A DNA stretch of 64,000 nt, taken from contig CAWDQZ010000003.1 of the NCBI GenBank assembly GCA_963804595.1, positions 372,001-436,000 on the forward strand, read 5' to 3'. Of this stretch, positions 31,224-39,753 are shown in pieces; position 1 is the stretch's first letter; each line of letters begins with the position of its first letter. The stretch is from DASUPK01 sp963804595. Lineage in GTDB: Bacteria > Actinomycetota > Thermoleophilia > Solirubrobacterales > 70-9. The position numbers were made by a program, and so were the translations under genes. The notes beneath the pieces are model-generated. The model saw only the letters and a program-made list of their open reading frames with translations, made no database searches and had not been told where the DNA came from.

Positions 31224-32983
31224 GAGGAAACGACTCCCGCGTGCGCGATCCGGTCCGTGAGGGCGGCCCGCTCCTGTGAGAGGCGCGAGCTCACCTCGTA
31301 GTCGCCCGCCTTCTGCGCCGCCGAGATCCCGTCCTCCAGCCGCTGTTGCTCGAGCAGATCGAAGTTGAGCTGCATCGCCGGTTCGGAGGCCGGCTCGCTC
31401 TCGGCCCGCATGACCAGCTCCGTGACCAGCGAGGTGAGCGCCGGGTCGTCCCGGGGCAGACCGGACATCGGATCGTCGAGGTGAGTGCGCAACCACCTCA
31501 ACGCTGGGGTGCCGGACTGCGACATGTGCTCGTCAGTCAGCTTCTCGATGAACTGGCGCCCGGCACCCGGGTCGACCAGGCACATCGCGAGCAGCGCCCT
31601 CTCCCGCGTCTCGCGCGGCGTCAGCGAGACGGCCACCGGCCGCGGGGCCGGCTCCCCAGTCCCATTGCGCTCCGCCGGGGTTTCCGGCGCCGACCGGACC
31701 CGCGCCAGCACCAGGCTCGGGTCCGTGTCCAGCCGATCCGCCACCTTCCGCACCAACTCGTCGAAGCCGAGGGCCGTCTCCCCCATCGCCTTCAGCACAG
31801 GCCCGACCTCATCGAGGACCCGCTCCCTGCCGGCCAGGCTGCTCAGCTCGCCGCGCCCGAGCGCGACATCGACCCTGAACGTGGGCAGGTCGATCGCCCC
31901 GTCCACGATCTGCATGAACCTGTCGACCGACTCTCCCTGCAGCATGTCGGCGGGATCCTCCCCCTCCGGCATCGCCGCCACCCGCAGCTCCAGCCCCCTC
32001 CCCCCGGCCACCTTCTGCGCGCGGATCATCGCGTCCGCACCCGCCCTGTCCGCGTCGAGCGCGAGCACCACGAGATCCGTCAACCCGGCGAGCATCGAGA
32101 CCTGCTCCGGCGTGATCGCGGTTCCCATGATCGCCACGGTCTCCTCAACCCCGGCCTGATGCAGCGCCAGCACGTCTGTGTAGCCCTCGACGACGATCGC
32201 CCGTCGCGCCTTCGCGATCGGCCCCCGGGCCCGGTCGATCCCATACAGGGTATGACTCTTCCGATACAGCTCCCCCTCCGGCGAGTTCAGGTACTTCGGC
32301 TGCGCATCGCGGCTCAGCCCCCGCGCCCCGAAGCCCAGGACCCGCCCACGCTGATCCCGAATGGGGAACGTGATCCGGCTCCGAAAGCGGTCGTAGTGCC
32401 CACCCTGCCGCCCCTTCTGCACCAGCCCCGCGGCCAGCAGCTCCTCGACGGTGAAGCCCGCCCTCTGGCTCCCGGTCAGCACCTGATCCCACGGGCTCGG
32501 CGCCATCCCGACGCCGAAGCGCCGCAGCACCTCCTCCCCCAGACCGCGGTCGGCCAGGTAACTCCGCGCCTTCCCGGCCTTCGGCGACTCCCACAGATAG
32601 CGCTCGTAGAACTTCGCGGTCCGCTCGAGCAGCGCCCAGAGCTGCGCCCGCCGCCGCCGCCGCTCCTCCGCCCGCGGATCCTCGTTCTCCCGCTCGAGCT
32701 CGGTGCCGGTCCGCTCGGCGAGCGACTCGACCGCCGAGGCGAAGTCCAGCCCCTCCTTCTCCTCCACGAACCGGAACACGTCCCCGCTGGCCTCGCAGCC
32801 GAAGCAGTAATAGAGCTTGTCCCGCGGATTGACCTTGAACGAGGGAGTCCGCTCGTCGTGGAAGGGACAATTGCCCCAGTAGTCCTGGCCTCGCTGCTGC
32901 AGGTCGGTGTGCGCCGACACGATCTGGACGATGTCGACCGCCTCCTTCACGCGGTCGACGCTCTCGCGGGTGAACCTGGCCAT
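31220..32983 (-). CDS. dnaG: DNA primase DnaG
   Basis: Makes RNA primers at the replication fork. Start ATG 32983 (MARFTRESVDRVKEAVDIVQ) overlaps the dgt stop by one base; a TTG one codon upstream is less likely. 587 aa. The zinc ribbon is CPFH (39-42) with CFGC (60-63). The catalytic core has YLNSPEGELYRKSHTLYGID and the Toprim motifs AIVVEGYTDVLALHQAG and VVLALDADRAGADAM. The C-terminal helicase-binding part is present (RERALLAMCLVDPG...). Gene order dgt-dnaG is common in Actinobacteria. Confidence 0.95.
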   Translation of the reverse strand: MARFTRESVDRVKEAVDIVQIVSAHTDLQQRGQDYWGNCPFHDERTPSFKVNPRDKLYYCFGCEASGDVFRFVEEKEGLDFASAVESLAERTGTELERENEDPRAEERRRRRAQLWALLERTAKFYERYLWESPKAGKARSYLADRGLGEEVLRRFGVGMAPSPWDQVLTGSQRAGFTVEELLAAGLVQKGRQGGHYDRFRSRITFPIRDQRGRVLGFGARGLSRDAQPKYLNSPEGELYRKSHTLYGIDRARGPIAKARRAIVVEGYTDVLALHQAGVEETVAIMGTAITPEQVSMLAGLTDLVVLALDADRAGADAMIRAQKVAGGRGLELRVAAMPEGEDPADMLQGESVDRFMQIVDGAIDLPTFRVDVALGRGELSSLAGRERVLDEVGPVLKAMGETALGFDELVRKVADRLDTDPSLVLARVRSAPETPAERNGTGEPAPRPVAVSLTPRETRERALLAMCLVDPGAGRQFIEKLTDEHMSQSGTPALRWLRTHLDDPMSGLPRDDPALTSLVTELVMRAESEPASEPAMQLNFDLLEQQRLEDGISAAQKAGDYEVSSRLSQERAALTDRIAHAGVVSS

Positions 32984-34023
32984 CAATCCAGACTATTCGC
33001 GCCGACCAGCCGGCCGTAGGTGGCGAGGCAGAAACGGTCGGTCATACCGGCCAGATAGTCCGTCACCCGCTGCACCGGCCCGGCCGCCGGATCCGTCGCC
33101 GGCACCTCGTCGAGGTGATCGAGGTAGTGCTCGAACAGGGTCCGCAGCGCGAGCCTCGCCCGCTCCTGCTCTGCCCTCGCCTCCTCCCCGAGGTACACCC
33201 GGTCGAACATGAACTTGCGCAGCCTCAGCATCGCGCCGCCCACCTCCTCGCTCTGCGCGATGTCCCCCTCCACCCTCGACCGCTCGACCATGTCCTGCAC
33301 CAGGAGGTCGATCCGCGCCGCACCCGTCTCCCCCAGCAGCGCGATCTCCTCGGCCGGGAGATCTCCCTCCGAGAGGATCCCGGCGCGCACCGCGTCGTCG
33401 ATGTCGTGGTTGATGTAGGCGACGCGATCCACGATCCGCACCACCCGGCCCTCGAGTGTCTCCGGCTTTCCCGGACCCGTGTGGTTGAGGATTCCGTCCC
33501 TCACCTGCTCCGTCAGGTTCAGCCCGCGCCCGTCCCGCGCCAGCACATCGACGACGCGCAACGAGTGCTCGTTGTGCCGGAAGCGCATCCCGTGCCCGCG
33601 CAACTCGTCGTCGAGCACCTCCTCGCCGATGTGACCGAAGGGGGGATGCCCGAGGTCATGGCCGAGCCCGATCGCCTCCGTCAGATCCTCGTTCAGGCCG
33701 AGCGCCCGGGCCACGGTCCGCGAGATGAAGCATGCCTCGAGCGTGTGCGTGAGCCGGGTCCGGTAGTGGTCCCCCTCAGGCGCCACGAACACCTGGGTCT
33801 TGTGCTTGAGCCGCCTGAACGCCTTGGAGTGCACGATCCGGTCCCGGTCCCGCTGGAACGGCGTCCTCACCGGGCTGTCCGGCTCGGGCTCCTTCCGGTT
33901 CGCCGGATAGGAGGGCGTCGCGCGGTCCCATTGGTACTCCGACTCCCAGGAGCGGATCCGGCCCTCGAAGGTTTGTTCATGCGAGGGTGCGCCGCCAGGC
34001 GCAACCCGTTGTAGGTCGGTCAT
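32983..34023 (-). CDS. dgt: Deoxyguanosinetriphosphate triphosphohydrolase-like HD protein
   Basis: Hydrolyses dNTPs to deoxynucleoside and triphosphate. Start ATG 34023 (MTDLQRVAPGG) is preferred to the longer frame. 346 aa. The HD metal site shows TRLTHTLEACFISRTVARAL, IGLGHDLGHPPFGHIGEEVL (HD pair), and a distal Asp in VVRIVDRVAYINHDIDDAVR. RDRDRIVHSKAFRRLKHKTQ is the usual lead-in. The C-terminal dNTPase-associated region is complete. Overlaps the dnaG start by one base, hence one operon. Confidence 0.92.
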   Translation of the reverse strand: MTDLQRVAPGGAPSHEQTFEGRIRSWESEYQWDRATPSYPANRKEPEPDSPVRTPFQRDRDRIVHSKAFRRLKHKTQVFVAPEGDHYRTRLTHTLEACFISRTVARALGLNEDLTEAIGLGHDLGHPPFGHIGEEVLDDELRGHGMRFRHNEHSLRVVDVLARDGRGLNLTEQVRDGILNHTGPGKPETLEGRVVRIVDRVAYINHDIDDAVRAGILSEGDLPAEEIALLGETGAARIDLLVQDMVERSRVEGDIAQSEEVGGAMLRLRKFMFDRVYLGEEARAEQERARLALRTLFEHYLDHLDEVPATDPAAGPVQRVTDYLAGMTDRFCLATYGRLVGANSLD

Positions 34024-34097
34024 CAATCCGATGTTCGCACCCCGAACGGCGCGTCCGCATCGAACGTGGCCCCGTGTATCCGAATAGGCTCCGATCC

Positions 34098-34856
34098 GTG
34101 GCTGAAACGGCACTGATCACCGGGGCCTCCGCCGGCATCGGCGAGGAGTTCGCCCGCCAGCTCGCGGGTCGCGGCTACGACCAGATCCTGGTGGCGCGCC
34201 GCAAGGATCGCCTGGAGCAGCTCGCCGAGCAGCTGCCGACCACGGCCCACGTGGTCGAGTGCGACCTGGCCGCGGACGCGGCCAAGCTCCCCGGCGAGGT
34301 CGAGAAGCTCGGCGTCGACGTGGATCTCCTCGTCAACAACGCCGGCTTCGGCCTCCGAGGCGGCTTCCTGGAGCTCGATGCCCAGCGAGAGGCGGAGATG
34401 GTCCGCGTCAACTGCGAGGCCGTCGTGACCCTGACCCACGCCTTCCTCCCCGGAATGGTCGAGCGAAGGCGCGGCGGGGTCATCACCGTGGCCTCCACCG
34501 CGGGCATGCAGCCACTCCCCTACGAGGTCACCTACGGCGCCAGCAAGGCGTTCGCGATCTCCTTCATGGAGGCGCTCTGGATGGAGCTGCGCGGCACCGG
34601 CGTCAAGGCCACGGTGGTGAACCCCGGCCCAGTCAAGACCGAGTGGCAGGACGTCGCCGGCTACGACGAAAACACCGCGCTCCCGCCCGGCATGATCAGC
34701 GCCGAGCAGTGCGTCACGGATGCGCTGGGCGCCTACGACCGGGGCAAGCGCTCGACGATCACCGGCCGCTTCATGCCCTGGTTCATGCGCGCGAGCCACG
34801 CCCCGAAGGGCGTCAAGCTGCGCGTCGCAGAGCGCATGTACCGCCCCCGTGGCTGA
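34098..34856 (+). CDS. Short-chain dehydrogenase/reductase
   Basis: 252 aa from GTG 34098. TGASAGIG nucleotide loop at 8-15 with VARRKDRLEQL after strand 2 (NADPH preference). NNAGFGLRG is present. VASTAGMQPLP carries the catalytic Ser and TYGASKAF the Tyr/Lys. VNPGPVKTEWQD and a membrane-leaning C-terminus (FMPWFMRASHAPKGVK) resemble the DltE/YqjQ-like subgroup often annotated as acyl or steroid reductases. Substrate unknown. Divergent from dgt, convergent with MOSC. Confidence 0.87.
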   Translation: MAETALITGASAGIGEEFARQLAGRGYDQILVARRKDRLEQLAEQLPTTAHVVECDLAADAAKLPGEVEKLGVDVDLLVNNAGFGLRGGFLELDAQREAEMVRVNCEAVVTLTHAFLPGMVERRRGGVITVASTAGMQPLPYEVTYGASKAFAISFMEALWMELRGTGVKATVVNPGPVKTEWQDVAGYDENTALPPGMISAEQCVTDALGAYDRGKRSTITGRFMPWFMRASHAPKGVKLRVAERMYRPRG

Positions 34857-35498
34857 CTAGGCCGCCCGCCGCCCCGCGATCCGCCTCTCGATCTCCGACC
34901 GCCACTCCTCCGAGAGCCGCTCCGCAATGAGCAGCTCGGCGAGCCGATCCCGGTCCCCCAGGTACGCGTCGGCGAACCGCCCGATCGTGACGCCGTGATC
35001 GGGCCGCTCCATCACCTCGATCGCATCGCCCTCTCCCAGCTCGCCCTCCTCCACGATCCGGAGATAGGTCCCAGTCCGGCGCGCCTCCGCAAACCGCTTG
35101 ACGAACCGCTGAGTACCCATCCTCACGCCGAGCTTGAAGCACGGAAACCGCGGCTCCGAGACCTCGAGCAAGGCGGTCCCGACCCGCCAGCGCTCCCCAA
35201 CCAGCGCGTCGTTCAGCTCCAGGCCCGTCGTCGTGAGGTTCTCGCCGAACGTTCCCGGCTCCAGCGGCTGTGACAGCTCCGCTTCCCACCACTCATAATC
35301 CTCGCGTGCATAGGCGTACACCGCCTTGTCGAAGCCTCCGTGAACCTTCGGATTGCCCTGCTCGTCTCCCTCCAGCTTCGTCCCGCGCGCCGCGACACGG
35401 CCGCGAACCGGCTCCTTGAAGATGCCGGTCCTGACCTCCTTGCCGCGATATGGGATCGGTCTGAGGGGCCCGACGTTGACGGAGAGCAGGCTCGGCAC
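34857..35498 (-). CDS. MOSC-domain protein (YiiM-like)
   Basis: 213 aa from GTG 35498. Molybdenum-cofactor-sulfurase C-terminal domain: YRGKEVRTGIFKEPVRGRVA, HGGFDKAVYAYAREDYEWW, GTFGENLTTTGLELNDALVG and SEPRFPCFKLGVRM, whose Cys is the conserved Mo-ligand or persulfide-relay residue. The YiiM-type 3-alpha helix tail (RFADAYLGDRDRLAELL) is present. Family members reduce N-hydroxylated compounds with molybdenum cofactor, or bind sulfur carriers. The stop is adjacent to the SDR stop (convergent). Confidence 0.85.
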   Translation of the reverse strand: MPSLLSVNVGPLRPIPYRGKEVRTGIFKEPVRGRVAARGTKLEGDEQGNPKVHGGFDKAVYAYAREDYEWWEAELSQPLEPGTFGENLTTTGLELNDALVGERWRVGTALLEVSEPRFPCFKLGVRMGTQRFVKRFAEARRTGTYLRIVEEGELGEGDAIEVMERPDHGVTIGRFADAYLGDRDRLAELLIAERLSEEWRSEIERRIAGRRAA

Positions 35499-35525
35499 GG
35501 ACGTGAGATTAGCCCGGCGAAGCCG

Positions 35526-36245
35526 CTAGGCCGCGGGCCGCAGCCGCACGTGGGCGTGATGCTCGAGCGTCTCGGTGATCGCCCGGTCGGCCTGAGCCGC
35601 CACCCCGCGCCCCGCGTCCGGGGCCTCGGCGAGCGGCCGCGCCAGCGCCTCCACCATGAACCGGTGCGCCTCCTCCGTGAGGGGAAAGCCGCCCCCCTCA
35701 CAGCTCGCGCAGACGACCCCGCCGGCCGCGCCCGAGAAGGCGGCGAGGTGCTCGGCCTCCCCGCAGCTGGCGCAGCTCGCCAGCTCGGGCGAGAACCCGG
35801 CGGCCAGGGCCAGCTTGAGCCGGAAGGCGAGCGCGGCACCCGGCGCGGTGGCAGCCTCAGAATCCGCATCCAGCAGCCCCAGGTAGTTGCAGAGCAGGTT
35901 GTAGGCCGCCCCGTTCGGCTCCCCCGAGTCGAGCAACCGCAGTACCGAGTCGCAGGCCCGGGCCGCCGCCCCCAGCGCCGGCCCGGACGAGCGCAGCCGC
36001 GCGTGACCGTCGACGGTGGACGCGCCGGTCACCGTGAGCAGATCGCCCCTGCCCTCGTAGAGCACCAGGTCGAGCCGGAAGAACGGCTCGAGCCGCCCCC
36101 CGAACCTGGACTTCGGCCGACGAGACCCCTTCGCAATCGCCCCGATCCGCCCCCGCGTCGCCGAGTACAGATGCACAACGCGATCGGCCTCGCCGTAGCG
36201 GATGCTGCGCAGCACCACAGCCTCCGTCTTCACGCTTCCGGGCAT
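35526..36245 (-). CDS. recO: DNA repair protein RecO
   Basis: Loads RecA onto SSB-coated single strands in the RecFOR pathway. Start ATG 36245 (MPGSVKTEAVVLRSIRYGEA) is the family start; upstream frame is shadow. 239 aa. N-terminal OB fold with ATRGRIGAIAKGSRRPKSRF, then a helical domain. The zinc motif is CASCGE and CASCEGG (two Cys pairs) near 155-180. Lies between MOSC and the P1 peptidase in a long minus-strand run. Confidence 0.92.
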   Translation of the reverse strand: MPGSVKTEAVVLRSIRYGEADRVVHLYSATRGRIGAIAKGSRRPKSRFGGRLEPFFRLDLVLYEGRGDLLTVTGASTVDGHARLRSSGPALGAAARACDSVLRLLDSGEPNGAAYNLLCNYLGLLDADSEAATAPGAALAFRLKLALAAGFSPELASCASCGEAEHLAAFSGAAGGVVCASCEGGGFPLTEEAHRFMVEALARPLAEAPDAGRGVAAQADRAITETLEHHAHVRLRPAA

Positions 36246-36279
36246 GGCCCACCCACGTTGCCGAAGACCCCGGACGAGA

Positions 36280-37215
36280 TCAGGCGGACCGGCGCACGGC
36301 ATCCCGGACCGCGGCGGCCGTCACCGTCGCAGCCGCCGCGCCGATCTGGAAGGGCGCGAACGGATCCGGCTCCTCCAGGCCTGAAGCGAGGCAGAAGACG
36401 ACGTCGCCGTCCACCGGAGTGAACACCGGATCCACCGCCCGCCCCAGCCCGGCCGTGGCGGCGCGCGCCACCATCGAGCAGCCCCGCTTGTCCAGGGCGG
36501 CGTCGGTGCAGACGCAGACCGGCGTCGAGTTCCCCTCGGGCACCCGAAACTGCGGCGGGGCGTGCATCGACGCAATCAACTCAGCGCCGCGCAGGACCTC
36601 CCCCTCCTCCCCGCGCGGACCGGCGAGCACCGAGCCGTCCTCGTCGATCACATCCCCTGCCGCATTGACGGCCGCCACCGCGGCCACCGTGTGGCCGGTC
36701 CCGGTGACGAGCGCCGCGTAGCCGACGCCGCCCGGCTGGGCCCGATCGCGCCCCAGGATCTTCCCCACCGTCGCGCCGGTCCCCGCCCCGACGGCGCCCC
36801 GTACCGGCACCCCCGGCACGGCCGCCTCGCATGCCGCATACCCGGCCTCAGGGCCGGGGCGAGCATCAGGGCCCGAGCCGGATGGCAGGTCGTAGATCAC
36901 CGCCGCGGGCACCAGCGGCACGCGGCCATACGGCGTGTCGTAGCCGCGCTCATGCTCCTCGAGCCAGCGAACGACGCCGTCCGCCGCAGCCAGCCCGAAC
37001 GCGCTGCCTCCGGTGATCAGGATCGCGTTCGCCTCCTGGGCGTTTGCCAGTGGCCGCAGCGTGTCGGTCTCGCGGGTGCCGGGCCCGCCACCGTGCACGC
37101 AGACCCCACCCCGCGTCTCGGGTGGCGGGAGCACCACGGTGCAGCCCGTGCCGCCCTCCTGATCCGACCAGTGGCCGACGGCGAAGCCGTCCGGCAGCGG
37201 CGGCGGCTCGCTCAC
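36280..37215 (-). CDS. P1 family (DmpA/aminopeptidase-type) Ntn hydrolase
   Basis: Start GTG 37215 overlaps the mutM stop (GTGA). 311 aa. VGHWSDQEGGTGCTVVLPP opens the fold. LANAQEANAILITGGSAFGL contains the conserved Asn/Gly pocket, and RVPEGNSTPVCVCTDAAL holds the autocleavage site before the nucleophile Ser (usual GN[ST]). Members are self-processing N-terminal nucleophile aminopeptidases or amidases in the cytosol. Function may be peptide or beta-amino-acid release. Co-directional with mutM and recO. Confidence 0.83.
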   Translation of the reverse strand: MSEPPPLPDGFAVGHWSDQEGGTGCTVVLPPPETRGGVCVHGGGPGTRETDTLRPLANAQEANAILITGGSAFGLAAADGVVRWLEEHERGYDTPYGRVPLVPAAVIYDLPSGSGPDARPGPEAGYAACEAAVPGVPVRGAVGAGTGATVGKILGRDRAQPGGVGYAALVTGTGHTVAAVAAVNAAGDVIDEDGSVLAGPRGEEGEVLRGAELIASMHAPPQFRVPEGNSTPVCVCTDAALDKRGCSMVARAATAGLGRAVDPVFTPVDGDVVFCLASGLEEPDPFAPFQIGAAAATVTAAAVRDAVRRSA

Positions 37216-38183
37216 CTCGCCTCCGCCCTCCGCGGTGCCCGGCGGCGCACCTTCCTCCGCGGTCGCCGCCGCAGCCGCTCCTGGCAGTTCGGGCAGAAGT
37301 AGGTCGAGCGGCCGCTCACCACGATCCGCTGGATAACCGGCGGCGGAGCCGGGCGATGTGCTTCGTCGGGGCGCAGGCACGGCTTCCCCTCGCGCGTGTG
37401 GACGAGGAACTCCTCCTGCATCGAGCCCCGCTCGCCTCGCGCATCCAGGTAGTCGTCGATGCTGGCGCCCCCATACTCCAGCCCCGCCTCGAGCGCGCCG
37501 ACGATCCCCTCCACCAGCCGTTCGGCGTGTTCGAGCTTCATCGAGCCCGCCGGGGAGAGCGGGTGGAGCCGGGCGCGCCAGAGAGCCTCGTCCGCGTAGA
37601 TGTTTCCGATCCCGGCGATTCGCGACTGCGTCAGCAGAAACGACTTCAGGGGCGCCTTGCGACCCGCCGCAAGCTCGAGGAGACGTTCCGGGGTGAGCTC
37701 CCCGGAAAGCGGCTCGATGCCGAGCCGCGAACCGAAGAAGTCATCCAGCTGATCGCCGGCGTCGAGCACGACCGCCTGACCGAACCGGCGAACGTCCGTG
37801 AAGAGCAGGATCCGGCCGTCGTCGAGCTCGAACCGCGCACGGACGTGGCTCGGCTCGGGCCTCGACTCGTACCGCGGGGCGGCGCCGAGCTCGCTGTGCA
37901 TCAGGTCCGCCGTGGCTCCCTCCTCGGGGTCCCGCAGCAGAAGGTTCCCGGTCATCCGCAGGTGCAGGGCGAGCGTCCGGCCTCCCTCGAGGCCGAGCAA
38001 CAGGTACTTGCCGCGCCTCGCGACGGCCGTCACCTCCCGCCCGGCAACGCTCCGCGCGACGGCGTCCGGCGGCTCCGGCCGCGTCAGCCGGTCGTCGAGC
38101 ACCTCCGCGGAGGTGATCCTCTTGCCGACCAACTCCGGCTCGAGCTGGCGACGGACCGTCTCCACCTCGGGTAGCTCGGGCAT
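37212..38183 (-). CDS. mutM: Formamidopyrimidine-DNA glycosylase (Fpg/MutM)
   Basis: Removes oxidised purines and nicks the abasic site. N-terminus MPELPEVETVRRQLEPELVG has catalytic Pro2 and Glu3; the beta-strand Lys is in RRGKYLLLGL. The H2TH domain shows QSRIAGIGNIYADEALWRA. The C-terminal zinc finger is odd. The second pair CPNC is normal, but the first pair is reduced to one Cys (GKPCLRPDEAHRPAPPP) with an insertion and a nearby His. Zinc may be bound C-H-C-C or not at all. 323 aa, longer than the usual 270-290 through the finger insertion and a basic tail. Confidence 0.92.
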   Translation of the reverse strand: MPELPEVETVRRQLEPELVGKRITSAEVLDDRLTRPEPPDAVARSVAGREVTAVARRGKYLLLGLEGGRTLALHLRMTGNLLLRDPEEGATADLMHSELGAAPRYESRPEPSHVRARFELDDGRILLFTDVRRFGQAVVLDAGDQLDDFFGSRLGIEPLSGELTPERLLELAAGRKAPLKSFLLTQSRIAGIGNIYADEALWRARLHPLSPAGSMKLEHAERLVEGIVGALEAGLEYGGASIDDYLDARGERGSMQEEFLVHTREGKPCLRPDEAHRPAPPPVIQRIVVSGRSTYFCPNCQERLRRRPRRKVRRRAPRRAEAR

Positions 38184-38194
38184 CTCGCCCGATG

Positions 38195-39163
38195 CTAGTG
38201 AGACAAATGAGCCCTTGGGTGGGCCTTGAAGTAGGCCTCCTTGAGCTCCTCGCCCGAGAGGTGCGTGTACAGCTGGGTGGTCGACAGGTCGGCGTGACCG
38301 AGCATCTCCTGGACCGAGCGCAGGTCGCAGCCGCCGCTGAGGAGGTGCGTCGCGAACGAGTGCCGCAGCGTGTGCGGGCTCATCCGGTTGCCGAGCCCCG
38401 CCGACTCCGCATGCCGAAGCACGATCTTGTAGAGCCCCTGGCGGGTCAGCGGTCCGCCGCGGAAGTTGAGGAACAGCTTGCGCTCCTCCGGCGAACTCAC
38501 CAGCTTCGGTCGCCCGGAGCGCAGATAGACGCGGACGGCCGCGATCGCCTTGCCGCCGACGGGCACGAGCCGCTCCTTGGACCCCTTGCCCATCGCCCTG
38601 ACGATCCCGTGGTCGACGTCGACATCGGAGACCTCGAGCGAGACCGTCTCCGAGGCGCGCAACCCGGACGCGTACATCAGCTCGAGCAGGGCGCGGTCCC
38701 GCACCGCGGTCGGTTCGTCGCCGCGGGGCTGGGCCAAGAGCCGCTGAACCTCCGCGTAGCTCAGGACCTCGGGCAGCTTGCGTCCTCGCCGGGGGGTCTC
38801 CAGCCGGGCGGCGGGGTCGTCGTCGATCGTCTCCTCCCGGCGCAGGTGCCGGTAGAAGGAGCGAAGGCAGGCTGCCTTGCGGTGGACGGTGGCCGTCGAC
38901 GCCGGCGCACGTCCGTTGCCGTCGCCCTTCGCCAGATCCGCGAGGAAGTCGGAGAGATCACCGGCCTCCGCGGCGGTGGCATCGCGGCCGCGCTCGGCGA
39001 GGAAGCGGCCGAACTGGAGCAGGTCGGTTCGGTACGCCGCGAGTGTGTTGCGCGAGAGACCACGCTCGAACTCCAGGTGCCCCAGGAAGTCCAGCACGAG
39101 CGCCTCGTAGCGCTCGGATGGTTTCGGCGCCGCCGCATCCCGCGACGGCGCAATCGTGGCCAT
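38195..39163 (-). CDS. xerD: Site-specific tyrosine recombinase XerD
   Basis: Resolves chromosome dimers at dif with XerC. 322 aa. SAM-like core-binding domain at 20-115 (LEFERGLSRNTLAAYRTDLL). Catalytic residues Arg169 (ASGLRASE), Lys193 (GKGSKER), His264 and Arg267 (HTLRHSFATHLL), His290 (LGHADLSTTQLY) and Tyr299. Complete and of normal length. Its place next to the NUDIX gene matches the order found in Mycobacterium (Rv1700-Rv1701), supporting a chromosomal role rather than a mobile integrase. Confidence 0.93.
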   Translation of the reverse strand: MATIAPSRDAAAPKPSERYEALVLDFLGHLEFERGLSRNTLAAYRTDLLQFGRFLAERGRDATAAEAGDLSDFLADLAKGDGNGRAPASTATVHRKAACLRSFYRHLRREETIDDDPAARLETPRRGRKLPEVLSYAEVQRLLAQPRGDEPTAVRDRALLELMYASGLRASETVSLEVSDVDVDHGIVRAMGKGSKERLVPVGGKAIAAVRVYLRSGRPKLVSSPEERKLFLNFRGGPLTRQGLYKIVLRHAESAGLGNRMSPHTLRHSFATHLLSGGCDLRSVQEMLGHADLSTTQLYTHLSGEELKEAYFKAHPRAHLSH

Positions 39164-39210
39164 GCCGAGTACTTCCGCACGAAGCCCTCCGTCCCTGCTC
39201 GGAGGTGGCT

Positions 39211-39753
39211 CTAGAGCAGGTCCCTGAGCATCATCAGGCCGATCAGGGACTTCGCGTCGTCGCAGCGGCCGATGGCCGTGTCGAGATCGCCGAGTGGAAA
39301 CTCGACGATCTCGATCCGTTCATCGGTCGTCTTCCGCTCCGGGGTGTCATAGAGCTCTGTGGCTAGGAACAGCCAAACCCGCTCGTTGGCGAACCCCGGG
39401 CTCGTGTAGAAGCTCTTCAGCTCCCGCCAATCGCCGGCGGACTTGCCGATCTCCTCGGCGAGCTCCCGCTGAGCGCACTCGAGAGGAGTCTCGCCCTCGA
39501 CGTCGAGCTTTCCCGCAGGCAGCTCGAGTAGCGCAGGATCCTCGACCGCCTCGCGGGGCTGCTCGACCATGTACACCGAACGCCCATCGTGCGGAATCAC
39601 GCAGACGGCGCCGGGATGTATGACGATCTCCCGCGTCGCCCGGCTTCCGTCCCCGTACTGGAAGGTCTCCCTGCGCACGGCGAAGATCTCACCGCGGTAG
39701 ACGAGCTTGCTCCCCTCCTTCTCGAGAACCTCGCGGCGGCGGTCCTCGGTCAC
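39211..39753 (-). CDS. NUDIX hydrolase, ADP-ribose pyrophosphatase type
   Basis: 180 aa from GTG 39753, overlapping the upstream stop by 4 nt. The Nudix box GKLDVEGETPLECAQRELAE followed by EIGK matches GX5EX7REUXEEXGU. VVYRGEIFAVRRETFQYG-type N-terminal strands (here LVYRGEIFAVRRETF) and the downstream FYTSPGFANERVWLFLATEL fit ADP-ribose pyrophosphatases. Converts ADP-ribose to AMP and ribose 5-phosphate. Equivalent to Rv1700 by neighbourhood. Confidence 0.9.
   Translation of the reverse strand: MTEDRRREVLEKEGSKLVYRGEIFAVRRETFQYGDGSRATREIVIHPGAVCVIPHDGRSVYMVEQPREAVEDPALLELPAGKLDVEGETPLECAQRELAEEIGKSAGDWRELKSFYTSPGFANERVWLFLATELYDTPERKTTDERIEIVEFPLGDLDTAIGRCDDAKSLIGLMMLRDLL

Noticed and set aside
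30771..34014. Long plus-strand frames opposite dnaG and dgt
   Set aside because: Pro/Arg/His-rich antisense shadows typical of high-GC DNA.
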